A DNA stretch of 64,000 nucleotides from Phytohabitans suffuscus (lineage in GTDB: Bacteria; Actinomycetota; Actinomycetes; Mycobacteriales; Micromonosporaceae): the NCBI RefSeq assembly GCF_011764565.1, contig NZ_AP022871.1, positions 7,874,320-7,938,319 on the forward strand, read 5' to 3'. Made by a program: the position numbers and the translations under genes. This document shows positions 8,112 to 15,398 of the stretch, in pieces. Below the pieces are notes generated by a model. It ran no database searches. It had not been told where the DNA came from and saw nothing but the letters and a program-made list of their open reading frames with translations. Each line of letters opens with the position of its first letter. The stretch's first letter is position 1.

Positions 8112-8867
8112 ATGGCGCAAGTGGATCTAGTGGGGCGGGTCGCGGTGGTGACCGGTGCCGCGTCCGGCATCGGCGCCGCGTGCGCCCGGGCCCTGGCCGC
8201 CGCGGGAGCGCGGGTGGTGCTGATGGACCGCGACGAGCGGGTCCGCGACGTCGCGGCCGGGCTGGGCGGGTCCGGCGAGGCGCTCGTGGTGGATCTGACC
8301 GACATGTCCCGGCTGGCCGAGCTTGAGGTGTCCGCCGACATCCTGGTCAACAACGCCGGCGTCCAGCACGTGGCGCCGGTCGAGTCGTTTCCGCCGGAGG
8401 TGTTCCACCGGATGCTCGCGCTGATGGTGCAGGCGCCGTTCCTGCTCGTGCGGCGGGTGCTGCCGGGCATGTACGAGCGGGGCTGGGGGCGCGTCGTCCA
8501 CATCTCCTCGGTGCACGGGCTGCGGGCCTCGGCGTACAAGAGCGCGTACGTGACCGCCAAGCACGCCGTGGAGGGGTTGTCGAAGGTGATCGCGCTGGAG
8601 GGCGGCCCGCGCGGCGTCACCTCCAACACGGTCTGCCCGGCGTACGTGCGCACGCCCCTGGTGGAGAACCAGATCGCGGCCCAGGCGGCGACGCACGGGA
8701 TCCCGGAGTCCGAGGTGGTGGAGAAGGTCATGCTGACCGAGCCGGCCATCAAGCGGCTGATCGAGCCGGCCGAGGTCGCCGACGCGGTGCTGTACCTGTG
8801 CTCCGACTCAGCCTCGTTCATGAACGGCGCCTCCCTGGTGCTCGACGGCGGCTGGACCGCCCGGTGA
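8112..8867 (+). CDS. SDR, 3-hydroxybutyrate dehydrogenase-like
   Basis: A 251-residue short-chain dehydrogenase. The nucleotide fold GAASGIGAA is at residues 15-23, NNAG is near residue 83, and the catalytic Ser and the YVTAK Tyr/Lys pair are present. The segment YVRTPLVENQIAAQAATHG is characteristic of D-3-hydroxybutyrate dehydrogenase, which interconverts 3-hydroxybutyrate and acetoacetate with NAD. A TAGGAT -10-like box at 8100-8105 lies seven bases before the ATG, and no ribosome binding site is seen, so the transcript may be leaderless. It heads a three-gene operon with two alpha/beta hydrolases, suggesting use of a hydroxybutyrate ester or oligomer. Confidence 0.85.
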   Translation: MAQVDLVGRVAVVTGAASGIGAACARALAAAGARVVLMDRDERVRDVAAGLGGSGEALVVDLTDMSRLAELEVSADILVNNAGVQHVAPVESFPPEVFHRMLALMVQAPFLLVRRVLPGMYERGWGRVVHISSVHGLRASAYKSAYVTAKHAVEGLSKVIALEGGPRGVTSNTVCPAYVRTPLVENQIAAQAATHGIPESEVVEKVMLTEPAIKRLIEPAEVADAVLYLCSDSASFMNGASLVLDGGWTAR

Positions 8868-9724
8868 CCGGGTACCGCCGGATCTCCGTGCCGGCCGACG
8901 GGGGTGACCTGACGGTCGGGCTGTGGGGCGACGGCGCTCCCGTGCTCCTGGCCGTGCACGGCATCACCGCCTCGCACCTGGCGTGGGCGGCGGTGGCCGG
9001 GCGGCTGGGTGGCGCCGGCACGCTCGCCGCGGTGGACCTGCGCGGCCGGGGCGGGAGCGCGGAGCTGCCCGGGCCGTACGGCATGGCGCGGCACGCGGCG
9101 GACTGCGTCGCGGTGCTCGACGCGCTCGGCGTGCCCAGCACCGTCGTCAGTGGACACTCGATGGGCGGCTTCGTGGCGCTCGTGCTCGCCGACCTGTACC
9201 CCGAAAGGGTCAGCCGTCTGGTGCTTGTGGACGGTGGCCCGCCGCTGCCGCCACCGCCGGGAGACACACCCGAGGAGCAGCTGCGAACGGCGCTCGGCGC
9301 GGCCGCCCAGCGACTGACGATGCGCTTCGCCGACCGCGCCGCGTACCACGACTTCTGGAAGCGGCATCCCGCGTTCCGCACCTGGTCGGCGACGATTGAG
9401 TCCTATGTGGACTACGACCTGACCGGCGTGGCGCCCGAGCTGCGCAGCCGGGTGTCGCCCGAGGCGATGCGGCAGGACTACGCAGACCTGAGCTTCGGCG
9501 AGGCGCCCGCGGGCGCGTGGCGGCGGCTACGCCACCCCGCCGTCTTCCTGCGCGCCGAACGCGGCATGTTCGACGAGCCGGTGGCCCTGTACGCCGCGCC
9601 GGAGCCGATCGCCCGCCGGATCCCGCTCCGCACCGTCCCCGGCACCAACCACTACACCATCGTCCTCGACGACCCGGGCGCCACCGAGGTCGCCGCCGCC
9701 CTCGCAGACCCTGGAGCGAACTGA
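8864..9724 (+). CDS. Alpha/beta hydrolase
   Basis: A 286-residue hydrolase whose GTG start overlaps the SDR stop (GTGA). It carries the oxyanion segment VHGITASHLAW, the nucleophile elbow GHSMGG at about residues 99-104 and a C-terminal PGTNHYT with the catalytic His. The N-terminal part up to ALLRL in the longer open frame belongs to the SDR gene and is not translated here. Next to a hydroxybutyrate dehydrogenase, an esterase acting on 3-hydroxybutyryl esters is plausible but inferred from position only. Confidence 0.8.
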   Translation: MTGYRRISVPADGGDLTVGLWGDGAPVLLAVHGITASHLAWAAVAGRLGGAGTLAAVDLRGRGGSAELPGPYGMARHAADCVAVLDALGVPSTVVSGHSMGGFVALVLADLYPERVSRLVLVDGGPPLPPPPGDTPEEQLRTALGAAAQRLTMRFADRAAYHDFWKRHPAFRTWSATIESYVDYDLTGVAPELRSRVSPEAMRQDYADLSFGEAPAGAWRRLRHPAVFLRAERGMFDEPVALYAAPEPIARRIPLRTVPGTNHYTIVLDDPGATEVAAALADPGAN

Positions 9725-9725
9725 C

Positions 9726-10778
9726 ATGTCCACTGTGCTGCCCGGCCTGACCGCCCGGCGGGTGCCCACCGCGGGCCTGACCGTCAACGTCCTGGAGGTC
9801 GACGGCCGGAGCGGGCCGCCGGTGCTCTTCGTACACGGCAACGTCTCGTCCAGCCTCTTCTGGCAGCCGACGATGCTGGCGCTCCCGCGCCGGTACCGGC
9901 CGCTGGCGCTGGACCTGCGCGGCTTCGGCGACACGGACGCGGCGCCGGTGGACGCCACGCGCGGCCTGCGCGACTTCGCCGACGACGTGGCCGCGCTGGT
10001 CCAGGCCCTCGACCTGCCACCGGTGCACCTGGTGGGCTGGAGCATGGGCGGCGGCGTGGTCATGCGGTACCTGCTCGACCGGCCGGCGGCGGTGGCGTCG
10101 CTGACCCTGGTCAACCCGGTGTCGCCGTACGGCTTCGGCGGCACGCGCGGCCTCGACGGGGTGCTGGTCGCACCGGACGGCGCGGGCTCCGGCGGCGGCA
10201 CGGCCAACCCGGACTTCGTCAGCCGGCTGGCCGGCGGCGACCGCGGCGAGGACTCGCCGCTCTCACCCCGCCAGGTGCTGCTCGCGCACTACGTCAAGCC
10301 GCCGCTGGTGCCCGACCTCGTCGACGTCTACGTCGAGTCGATGCTGTCCACTGTGGTCGGTGACGACAACTATCCCGGCACCGGCGGCACCAGCGACACG
10401 TGGCCGGGCATCGCGCCGGGCGACCGCGGCGTGCTCAACACCATGGCCCCGACCCACCTGCGGCTGGACGGCCTGTCCGAAGTGGACCCCAAGCCGCCCG
10501 TCCTGTGGATCCGCGGCGTGGACGACGTCATCGTCTCCGACACCTCGCTGTACGACCTGGCCTACCTGGGCTCGATCGGCGCCGTACCGGGCTGGCCCGG
10601 CATGGACGCCTGCCCGCCGCAGCCGATGGTCGCGCAGACCCGTTCGGTGCTCGACAGGTACGCGGACGCCGGCGGCCGCTACCAGGAGGTCGCGCTGGCG
10701 GACGCCGCGCACTCCCCGCACCTGGACCGGCCGGAGGAGTTCCTGGCCGCCCTGGTCGACCACCTGGACGGCGCCTGA
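9726..10778 (+). CDS. Alpha/beta hydrolase
   Basis: A 350-residue hydrolase starting one base after the previous stop. HG-N motif FVHGNVSSSLFW, nucleophile elbow GWSMGG, acid loop WIRGVDDVIV and catalytic His in LADAAHSPHLD are all visible. A roughly 80-residue insertion between the elbow and the acid residue forms a large cap, which makes it longer than typical members. The pairing with a second hydrolase and a hydroxybutyrate dehydrogenase suggests a short catabolic operon. Its stop codon lies inside the first unit of a tandem repeat. Confidence 0.8.
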   Translation: MSTVLPGLTARRVPTAGLTVNVLEVDGRSGPPVLFVHGNVSSSLFWQPTMLALPRRYRPLALDLRGFGDTDAAPVDATRGLRDFADDVAALVQALDLPPVHLVGWSMGGGVVMRYLLDRPAAVASLTLVNPVSPYGFGGTRGLDGVLVAPDGAGSGGGTANPDFVSRLAGGDRGEDSPLSPRQVLLAHYVKPPLVPDLVDVYVESMLSTVVGDDNYPGTGGTSDTWPGIAPGDRGVLNTMAPTHLRLDGLSEVDPKPPVLWIRGVDDVIVSDTSLYDLAYLGSIGAVPGWPGMDACPPQPMVAQTRSVLDRYADAGGRYQEVALADAAHSPHLDRPEEFLAALVDHLDGA

Positions 10779-10877
10779 GCCGGCGCGGAGGGGTGGCAGA
10801 CCGGCGGGGGCAGCGCCTGAGCTGGCGCGGAGGGGTGATCGCCGTGCGCAGGCCGGCGGGGACGGCGCCTGAGCTGG
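10771..10877. repeat. Tandem repeat carrying the hydrolase stop codon
   Basis: Units start GCGCCTGAGC(C/T)GG at 10771, 10813 and 10865, followed in the first two by CGCGGAGGGGTG. The TGA in the first unit is the stop codon of the preceding gene, so the array arose by duplication of the gene's end. Confidence 0.65.
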
Positions 10878-10880
10878 GGC

Positions 10881-11087
10881 TCAGATCGCGTCCTCCACGT
10901 CGAGCGCCTCCGCGACCTCGTCGAGCGCGTACTCGCCCTCCGGCAGCCCCTCCAGCCGCGCACGCAGGTCCGCCGGAAGGTCCGCCGCCAGCGCACGCCG
11001 CATGACCTCGTCGCGCGTGAAGCGCTCCTGCCCCGCGAACATCCCGTCCAGGAGCCCGGCCAGGCGCTGGTCGAATTCGTCCGTCAT
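10881..11087 (-). CDS. Small DUF2795-like protein
   Basis: A 68-residue acidic protein: MTDEFDQRLAGLLDG..., FTRDEVMRRALAADLP, and the ending LEGLPEGEYALDEVAEAL. The last part resembles the C-terminal motif of DUF2795 proteins (L..LP.GEY....V..AL), which are common and uncharacterised in actinobacteria. The ATG at 11087 is chosen because the upstream extension is low-complexity repeat-like sequence. It is convergent with the hydrolase operon. Confidence 0.65.
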   Translation of the reverse strand: MTDEFDQRLAGLLDGMFAGQERFTRDEVMRRALAADLPADLRARLEGLPEGEYALDEVAEALDVEDAI

Positions 11088-11273
11088 GGCCTGCGACCTA
11101 CCCCGGCTCACCCCACCGAAACACGGTTCATGTACCCCGGTCCGCGCCGGTCGCCGGCCGCACGCTCCCGCGGGCACCGCTGCGGCCGGCGGCTCGCCAG
11201 CGCTCGCCGACTTCCCCGACCTCCGCTGCCAGGCCCGCCGGTCAAGCCCCTCTGAGCGCTCGTCGCGGGGGTT

Positions 11274-11320
11274 GATCGTGGACGTCGAGGGCCCTCGGAG
11301 GGCACCTGCGGTCCACGATC
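11274..11320. repeat. Dispersed palindromic repeat family A, copy 2
   Basis: GATCGTGGAC (11274-11283) and GTCCACGATC (11311-11320) are perfect arms. A nested GCCCT/AGGGC hairpin lies inside. GGGGACAAACCGG follows, as after other copies. Confidence 0.8.
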
Positions 11321-11368
11321 CGCTGGTCAATCGGGGACAAACCGGACTCTGGCTACCGAGGGTCTGTG

Positions 11369-11395
11369 GAGCTTTCGTGGTCAGGGTCGAGCGGG
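11369..11395. repeat. Family B module, GAGCTTTCGTGGTCAGGGTC
   Basis: The same string recurs at 59405 and, with changes, at 11749, 7183 and (inverted) 59572-59593. Confidence 0.65.
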
Positions 11396-11493
11396 ATGGC
11401 GAGGTGTTCGCGGCGGGTGTCGGGTCGCGGCCGGGGGTCGCGCGTGTGGCGGCTTCGCTACCAGAATCGCCTGGTTTGTCTTGATCGGCCAGC

Positions 11494-11590
11494 TGATCGT
11501 GGACGGTGGTTGCCCCTGTGGGGGCGGCTCGCGTCCACGATCACCTTTGACGACGAGGACAAACCGGATGAATTCGGCCGGCGACGCGAC
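11494..11590. repeat. Dispersed palindromic repeat family A, copy 3, with flank
   Basis: TGATCGTGGACG and CGTCCACGATCA give a perfect 12-bp stem with a nested CCCC-TGT-GGGG hairpin. GACGAGGACAAACCGGATGA follows, matching the flank at 7588-7608. Confidence 0.8.
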
Positions 11591-11620
11591 CCTGCTGCGC
11601 CCGTACGGGTTCGTCGCCGG

Positions 11621-11722
11621 GGATCGTGGTATGAATTTGCCCCAGAGGGGCGGATCCGTACCACGATCCGCCGGAACCGCTCCCCAGTCTCTACGTCGAG
11701 TAGGACAAACCGGGCATAAAGC
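11621..11722. repeat. Dispersed palindromic repeat family A, copy 4, with flank
   Basis: GGATCGTGGTA (11621-11631) and TACCACGATCC (11659-11669) are perfect arms around nested GCCCC-AGA-GGGGC. The right flank, CCCCAGTCTCTACG...GGACAAACCGG, matches the reverse complement of 59459-59500, so copy 4 and the 59.5-kb copy are the same element in opposite orientation. Confidence 0.8.
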
Positions 11723-11746
11723 GCCGCGACGTCGAAAGTTCCATAG

Positions 11747-11836
11747 ATCCTTTCGAGGCCAGGGTGCGGGTCTGTCCATAGTGACCCGTGCGGACGGGCG
11801 GGCCGCCCTCGCGGAGGCAACCGACGTCCACGATCC
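11747..11836. repeat. Family B module followed by a partial family A right arm
   Basis: CTTTCGAGGCCAGGGTGCGGGTCTGTCC at 11750 matches 59408 onward with few changes. GTCCACGATCC at 11826-11836 is a family A right arm whose left arm has degenerated. Confidence 0.6.
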
Positions 11837-12072
11837 AATGAACAATATGGACAAACCGGATCCCGACCCTCGTATTGGGGTTGCGGGGAGCGTGAGCGAG
11901 CCGCCGGCCGGAGCGGTGCCCGCGGGAGCGTGCGGTCCACAGGTGAGGCGGACCGGGGCACAGTTGGCCGAACACCACGCGACCAAGGCTGTCCACAGTG
12001 GTCTGCCGGGACGGCTGCTCGGGCGATCCGTTGGCTGGTTGAGCGGGGCTCCGGCTCCCAGGAGGTGTCCAG

Positions 12073-12300
12073 TCAGTCGGGGCCTACCGTGGGGTCGGGA
12101 CGACCCGTCGGGATCTCGCCGCGCTGTTCGTCGGGGGTGGGGCCGCCGGGGTTGGCCTGGATCGCGCCGGGCATCGGCCGGACGGGGCGGGAGCCGGTGG
12201 CCTCTGGCGGTTCGTCGGTCCCGAGGTCGTCGCCTTCGCTCGGGGCGTCCGGAAACCTGTCGCGGGCTTCGGGTGGCTCGCGGTCCGGGTGTTCGGTCAC
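12073..12300 (-). CDS. Possible small acidic proline-rich protein
   Basis: A 75-residue frame beginning with GTG and reading MTEHPDREPPEARDRFPD..., rich in Pro, Asp, Glu and Arg. Its composition resembles small disordered actinobacterial proteins, and it is divergent from the Asp23/Gls24 gene. There is no domain and no clear ribosome binding site. It may be non-coding. Confidence 0.3.
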   Translation of the reverse strand: MTEHPDREPPEARDRFPDAPSEGDDLGTDEPPEATGSRPVRPMPGAIQANPGGPTPDEQRGEIPTGRPDPTVGPD

Positions 12301-12469
12301 GCGAGCGGGTGCCCGGAGCCGGGGCGCTCAAACCGCGCACCGCACGCTGCGGCGCCGGCTGGTCCGGCTTTTCGGTTGTGTCGGTGCGAATGGCGCGAAA
12401 GGGATAGCTTGTGATCATGCCTGGGTAGGGGCGACCGGTCGGGGCGGCGGATGAACGGGGGAGAGGGCC

Positions 12470-12967
12470 ATGGCTGAGATGGATGTGAACGGTACGGGGA
12501 GTACGGCGACCGCGTCGCGGGCGCCGGTGGCGGGTGCGTCGGGGCGGCCGGGCGGGATGGAGCCGGCGCGGTCGCAGCTGGTGACCGAGGAGGGCAAGAC
12601 CCGGATCGCCGAGGGGGTGGTCGGGAAGATCGCCGGCTTGGCGGCGCGGGAGATTCCGGGCGTGCACTCGATGGGCAGTGGCGTGTCGCGGCGCATCGGG
12701 CAGCTTCGCTCGATGATGCCGGGCGGTGTGGACGCCTCGCGGCAGGGTGTGTCGGTCGAGGTGGGGGAGAAGGAGGCCGCGATCGACCTGGACCTGGTGA
12801 CCTGGTACGGGCAGTCCATCGTGGACGTGTGCGAGGCGGTGCGCCGCAACGTCAGGGACCGCGTCGAGTCGATGACCGGCCTCAAGGTGGTCGAGGTCAA
12901 CATCACGGTCGACGACGTGTACGTCGAGGGTGAGCAGGACGAGGAGAAGGAGTCCCGGGTGCGGTGA
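12470..12967 (+). CDS. Asp23/Gls24 family envelope stress protein
   Basis: A 165-residue protein with a disordered, Ala/Gly-rich N-terminus (about 35 residues) and then the Asp23/Gls24 domain. Recognisable segments are GKTRIAEGVVGKIAGLAAREIPGV, followed by VSVEVGEKEAAIDLDLVTWYG and RRNVRDRVESMTGLKVVEVNI. Proteins of this family associate with the cell envelope, often through small membrane partners, and respond to cell-wall stress. GGGGGAGAG seven bases upstream supports the ATG. No membrane anchor gene (AmaP/DUF2273) is adjacent, unlike many actinobacterial loci. Confidence 0.9.
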   Translation: MAEMDVNGTGSTATASRAPVAGASGRPGGMEPARSQLVTEEGKTRIAEGVVGKIAGLAAREIPGVHSMGSGVSRRIGQLRSMMPGGVDASRQGVSVEVGEKEAAIDLDLVTWYGQSIVDVCEAVRRNVRDRVESMTGLKVVEVNITVDDVYVEGEQDEEKESRVR

Positions 12968-12978
12968 CCGCCCGCCCC

Positions 12979-14253
12979 TCAGCCGGCAGCCGTCGCCGCG
13001 GGTGGGGGTGTGGTGCCGTGCAGCACCTCGACCAGGTCGCGGTGCAGCTGCCGCGCGGCGGGCTGGCGGTGGCGGCGCAGCTCGCGTCCCAGCTCGTGCA
13101 GCTGGCTGAGCGTCGTCGCCGACCGGGTGTGGCGCACGGCCACCATCGCCTCGTGCCCGGCCTCGCTCGCGCGGTCGTAGTCGCCGCCGAGCGCGTGCGC
13201 GAGCGCCAGGCGGGCGCTGAACAGTCCGCGTGCCCGCCGCGAGACCTCCGGGATGCCGGCCACCGTGCGTTCGAGCAGCGCCGCCGAGGAGTCCAGCCGG
13301 CCGAGGTCGAGGTAGCACCAGCCGGCCGTGGCCTCCTGCAGGTCGGGGATGGTCGACGAGCCGAGGGTGCCGCCGCCGCGGTCGCCGGCGTCGAGCAGCT
13401 CGGCCGCCCGGTCCAGCGCGTCGATGCAGCCCGTGGAGGCGCCGACGAGCGCGTGGCCCTGGGCCTGCCGGTGGTTGGCGAGGCCGTGCACGTGCGGTGC
13501 GGCGGGGCGGCGCAGCGCCTGCTCGGCGGCGCTGAGCGCCTGCGCGCTGTCGTGCCGGTACACGGCCATCTCGGCGCGGCGGACCCAGACGTAGGCCGCG
13601 AGATCGGTGTCGCCGGCCTGGGCCGCCAGCCGCTCGGCCTGGTCGGTCCACCACAGCGCGGCCCGGTGGTCGCCGGCCTCCTGGCCGAGCCATCCCGCGT
13701 ACTCCGCGTGGCGGGCGGCCAGGCGCAGGTAGCGGTCGCGCTGGGCGCCGGTGCGTGCCACCGCGTGCAGCGCGTGCACCTGTCCGGCCACGCTGGCCAG
13801 CACCGTCGCCGGGGGCAGCCGCTGCCCGAGCCGGCGCAGCAGCGCGAACGTCTGCTCGAAGACGCCGGCCAGTCCCGGCTCGTGCGGCGCGGCGTCGAGG
13901 TCGGGCATCCCGAGCGCGGGCAGCGGGACACCCTCGCCGACCGCCAGGGTCACCTGCCCGTCGGGCCGTAGCCGCAGCACCATCTCGGCGGTGGCCGCCG
14001 GGGGAGGCTGCGCCGCCCTCGACCGCGGGCCGGCGGCGAGCGCGGCCAGCTCCCCGCCGGCGCCCAGGACGGCGTCGCACCGCAGCGCGAAGTCGACCGA
14101 CGGCTTGCGCCTGCCGTTCTCGATCCGGCTGATGTGGCCCGGGTCGAAGTGGACCCTGCTCGCGAGAGCCTTGAGGCTCAGGCCGGCGATCTCACGCCGC
14201 CGGCGCAACTGGGTCCCGAAGTGTTGGGTCGCTGTCACGATCTCCGCCGGCAT
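12979..14253 (-). CDS. XRE-family regulator with TPR-like C-terminus
   Basis: A 424-residue cytoplasmic regulator. The XRE helix-turn-helix is at residues 10-65 (FGTQLRRRREIAGLSLKALA..., HISRIENGRRKPS). From about residue 130 to the end there are repeated helical pairs typical of tetratricopeptide repeats (for example YLRLAARHAEYAGWL, YVWVRRAEMAVYRHD). Proteins of this type in actinomycetes sense peptides or signals through the TPR part. It is divergent from the 14431 membrane protein, and the perfect hairpin at 14325-14361 in the shared region is a candidate binding site. It may govern the neighbouring SEFIR/Hsp70/GTPase block; this is inferred from position. Confidence 0.85.
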   Translation of the reverse strand: MPAEIVTATQHFGTQLRRRREIAGLSLKALASRVHFDPGHISRIENGRRKPSVDFALRCDAVLGAGGELAALAAGPRSRAAQPPPAATAEMVLRLRPDGQVTLAVGEGVPLPALGMPDLDAAPHEPGLAGVFEQTFALLRRLGQRLPPATVLASVAGQVHALHAVARTGAQRDRYLRLAARHAEYAGWLGQEAGDHRAALWWTDQAERLAAQAGDTDLAAYVWVRRAEMAVYRHDSAQALSAAEQALRRPAAPHVHGLANHRQAQGHALVGASTGCIDALDRAAELLDAGDRGGGTLGSSTIPDLQEATAGWCYLDLGRLDSSAALLERTVAGIPEVSRRARGLFSARLALAHALGGDYDRASEAGHEAMVAVRHTRSATTLSQLHELGRELRRHRQPAARQLHRDLVEVLHGTTPPPAATAAG

Positions 14254-14324
14254 CGGTGTGCGGTTGGCTCACGCACCACGAATGTAGAAGGTGCGCGCAC
14301 CGGTACGGCATCGTTCGTTGGCCG

Positions 14325-14361
14325 CGATGCGGGTTGCCCGGTTGGCGGGCAACCCGCATCG
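14325..14361. promoter_or_regulatory. Perfect 16-bp inverted repeat in a divergent promoter region
   Basis: CGATGCGGGTTGCCCG, loop GTTGG, CGGGCAACCCGCATCG. The stem has no mismatch. It lies 72 bases upstream of the XRE gene start and 70 bases upstream of the membrane-protein ATG. Without a U-run it is more likely an operator or RNA structure than a terminator. Confidence 0.7.
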
Positions 14362-14430
14362 ACTGTCGGTCAACCCCTGCTGAACAGACAGTGGTGACAT
14401 GAATGCGACCACAGTGGTGCCGGTGGCCGG

Positions 14431-14817
14431 ATGACGCACGAAAACCACCTGGAGATGATCCAGTCGGTCATCTCCCGGATCTCCTCGCAGGCCACGACCG
14501 TCAAGGGCTGGTGCGTCACGATCGTCGCCGCCCTGCTGGGCTACGGCGCGTCCACCGCCGCGCCGCTCACCACCGTGATCGCCGTGTACGTGGTGGCCGT
14601 GTTCGCGGTCCTCGACGGCTACTACCTCTCGCTCGAGCGGGCCTACCGCGTGCTCTACCGCGACGTCGTCACCGGCGCGCGCAGCAGCCTCGGCCTCGAC
14701 GTGCCCCGGCCCGGCACGCGGGCGATCCTGGCCGCCCTGCGCAGCCCGGCGATCGTGCTGCTCTACGGCACGTCGCTGGTCACCACGACCTGCCTGATGC
14801 TGTACCTCACGAACTGA
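14431..14817 (+). CDS. Small multi-pass membrane protein, unknown
   Basis: A 128-residue protein: an amphipathic N-terminal helix (HLEMIQSVISRISSQATTVKG), two adjacent membrane segments at about residues 27-63, a basic cytoplasmic stretch (LERAYRVLYRDVVTG) and a third membrane segment near the C-terminus. The layout recalls the small SLATT-like 2TM-plus effectors that accompany nucleotide- or TIR-based conflict systems. I cannot assign the family with certainty. It lies head-on to the unknown/SEFIR pair and is divergent from the XRE regulator, so it may be part of the same locus. Confidence 0.6.
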   Translation: MTHENHLEMIQSVISRISSQATTVKGWCVTIVAALLGYGASTAAPLTTVIAVYVVAVFAVLDGYYLSLERAYRVLYRDVVTGARSSLGLDVPRPGTRAILAALRSPAIVLLYGTSLVTTTCLMLYLTN

Positions 14818-14843
14818 CCGACCCTCGTGCGCTGACCGAACCC

Positions 14844-15398
14844 TCAGGAGCCGAGCGGCGCCGGCAGGAACCTGTCGACGAACTTCGGGGCGAGGGTGCG
14901 GTAGAAGCTCGTGAGGCCCGGCTCGACCAGGCGGTCGAGCAGCATCGCGAACTCCCGCTGGGGCCCGGCCGCGCGGCCGGAGTCGAGGCTGTCCAGCAGG
15001 TCGTCGTAGCGGGCGAACAGGCGCAGCCGGTCGGCGAGGTAGTCGCGCAGGCTGTCGCGCACCTGCGGGTGCGGGAACACACCGAGCGGGGTGTCCGGGC
15101 GCACGTCCGGCCACGGCGAGGCGTACCGGAGGTCGACGAACTCGACGACCCGCTGGTCGCGCCACCGGACCGTCAGCAGCGCCGCCGGTGCGAACAGCTC
15201 GCTGCCCTCGGGGCCGACCGGCCGGAACGGCACGATCGGCAGGCGGACGAAGGCGGCGGGCCCCTCCGGGTACCGCTTGCGGAACGGCAACGGCCAGCCG
15301 ACGGTCGCGTGCTCCGGCACCGAGGCGGTGACGAACGGGTGGCGCTCGACGCTCGTGACGAGGCGGCGGGTGCGGCTGTCGAGCGGGTCAGTAGTCAC
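14844..15398 (-). CDS. Unknown protein coupled to the SEFIR gene
   Basis: A 184-residue soluble protein of no family I recognise. Its GTG start overlaps the end of the SEFIR gene by 11 bases, so the two are translationally coupled. Visible features are HPFVTASVPEHATVGWPLPFRKRYP, a beta-rich centre (TVRWRDQRVVEFVDLRYASPWPDV) and a helical C-terminal half (DSLRDYLADRLRLFARYDDLLDSL). The aromatic-rich central part could be a small binding domain. Confidence 0.6.
   Translation of the reverse strand: MTTDPLDSRTRRLVTSVERHPFVTASVPEHATVGWPLPFRKRYPEGPAAFVRLPIVPFRPVGPEGSELFAPAALLTVRWRDQRVVEFVDLRYASPWPDVRPDTPLGVFPHPQVRDSLRDYLADRLRLFARYDDLLDSLDSGRAAGPQREFAMLLDRLVEPGLTSFYRTLAPKFVDRFLPAPLGS

Larger units (their letters stand above)
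11088..12469. other. Intergenic region dominated by dispersed palindromic repeats
   Basis: Apart from one weak small frame (12073-12300, minus), I see no gene. Three complete copies of palindromic family A, a right-hand part of a fourth, and two family B modules lie between 11270 and 11840. Confidence 0.7.

Noticed and set aside
11481..12407. 308-codon plus-strand open frame
   Set aside because: It runs through palindromic repeats and has no protein-like composition.
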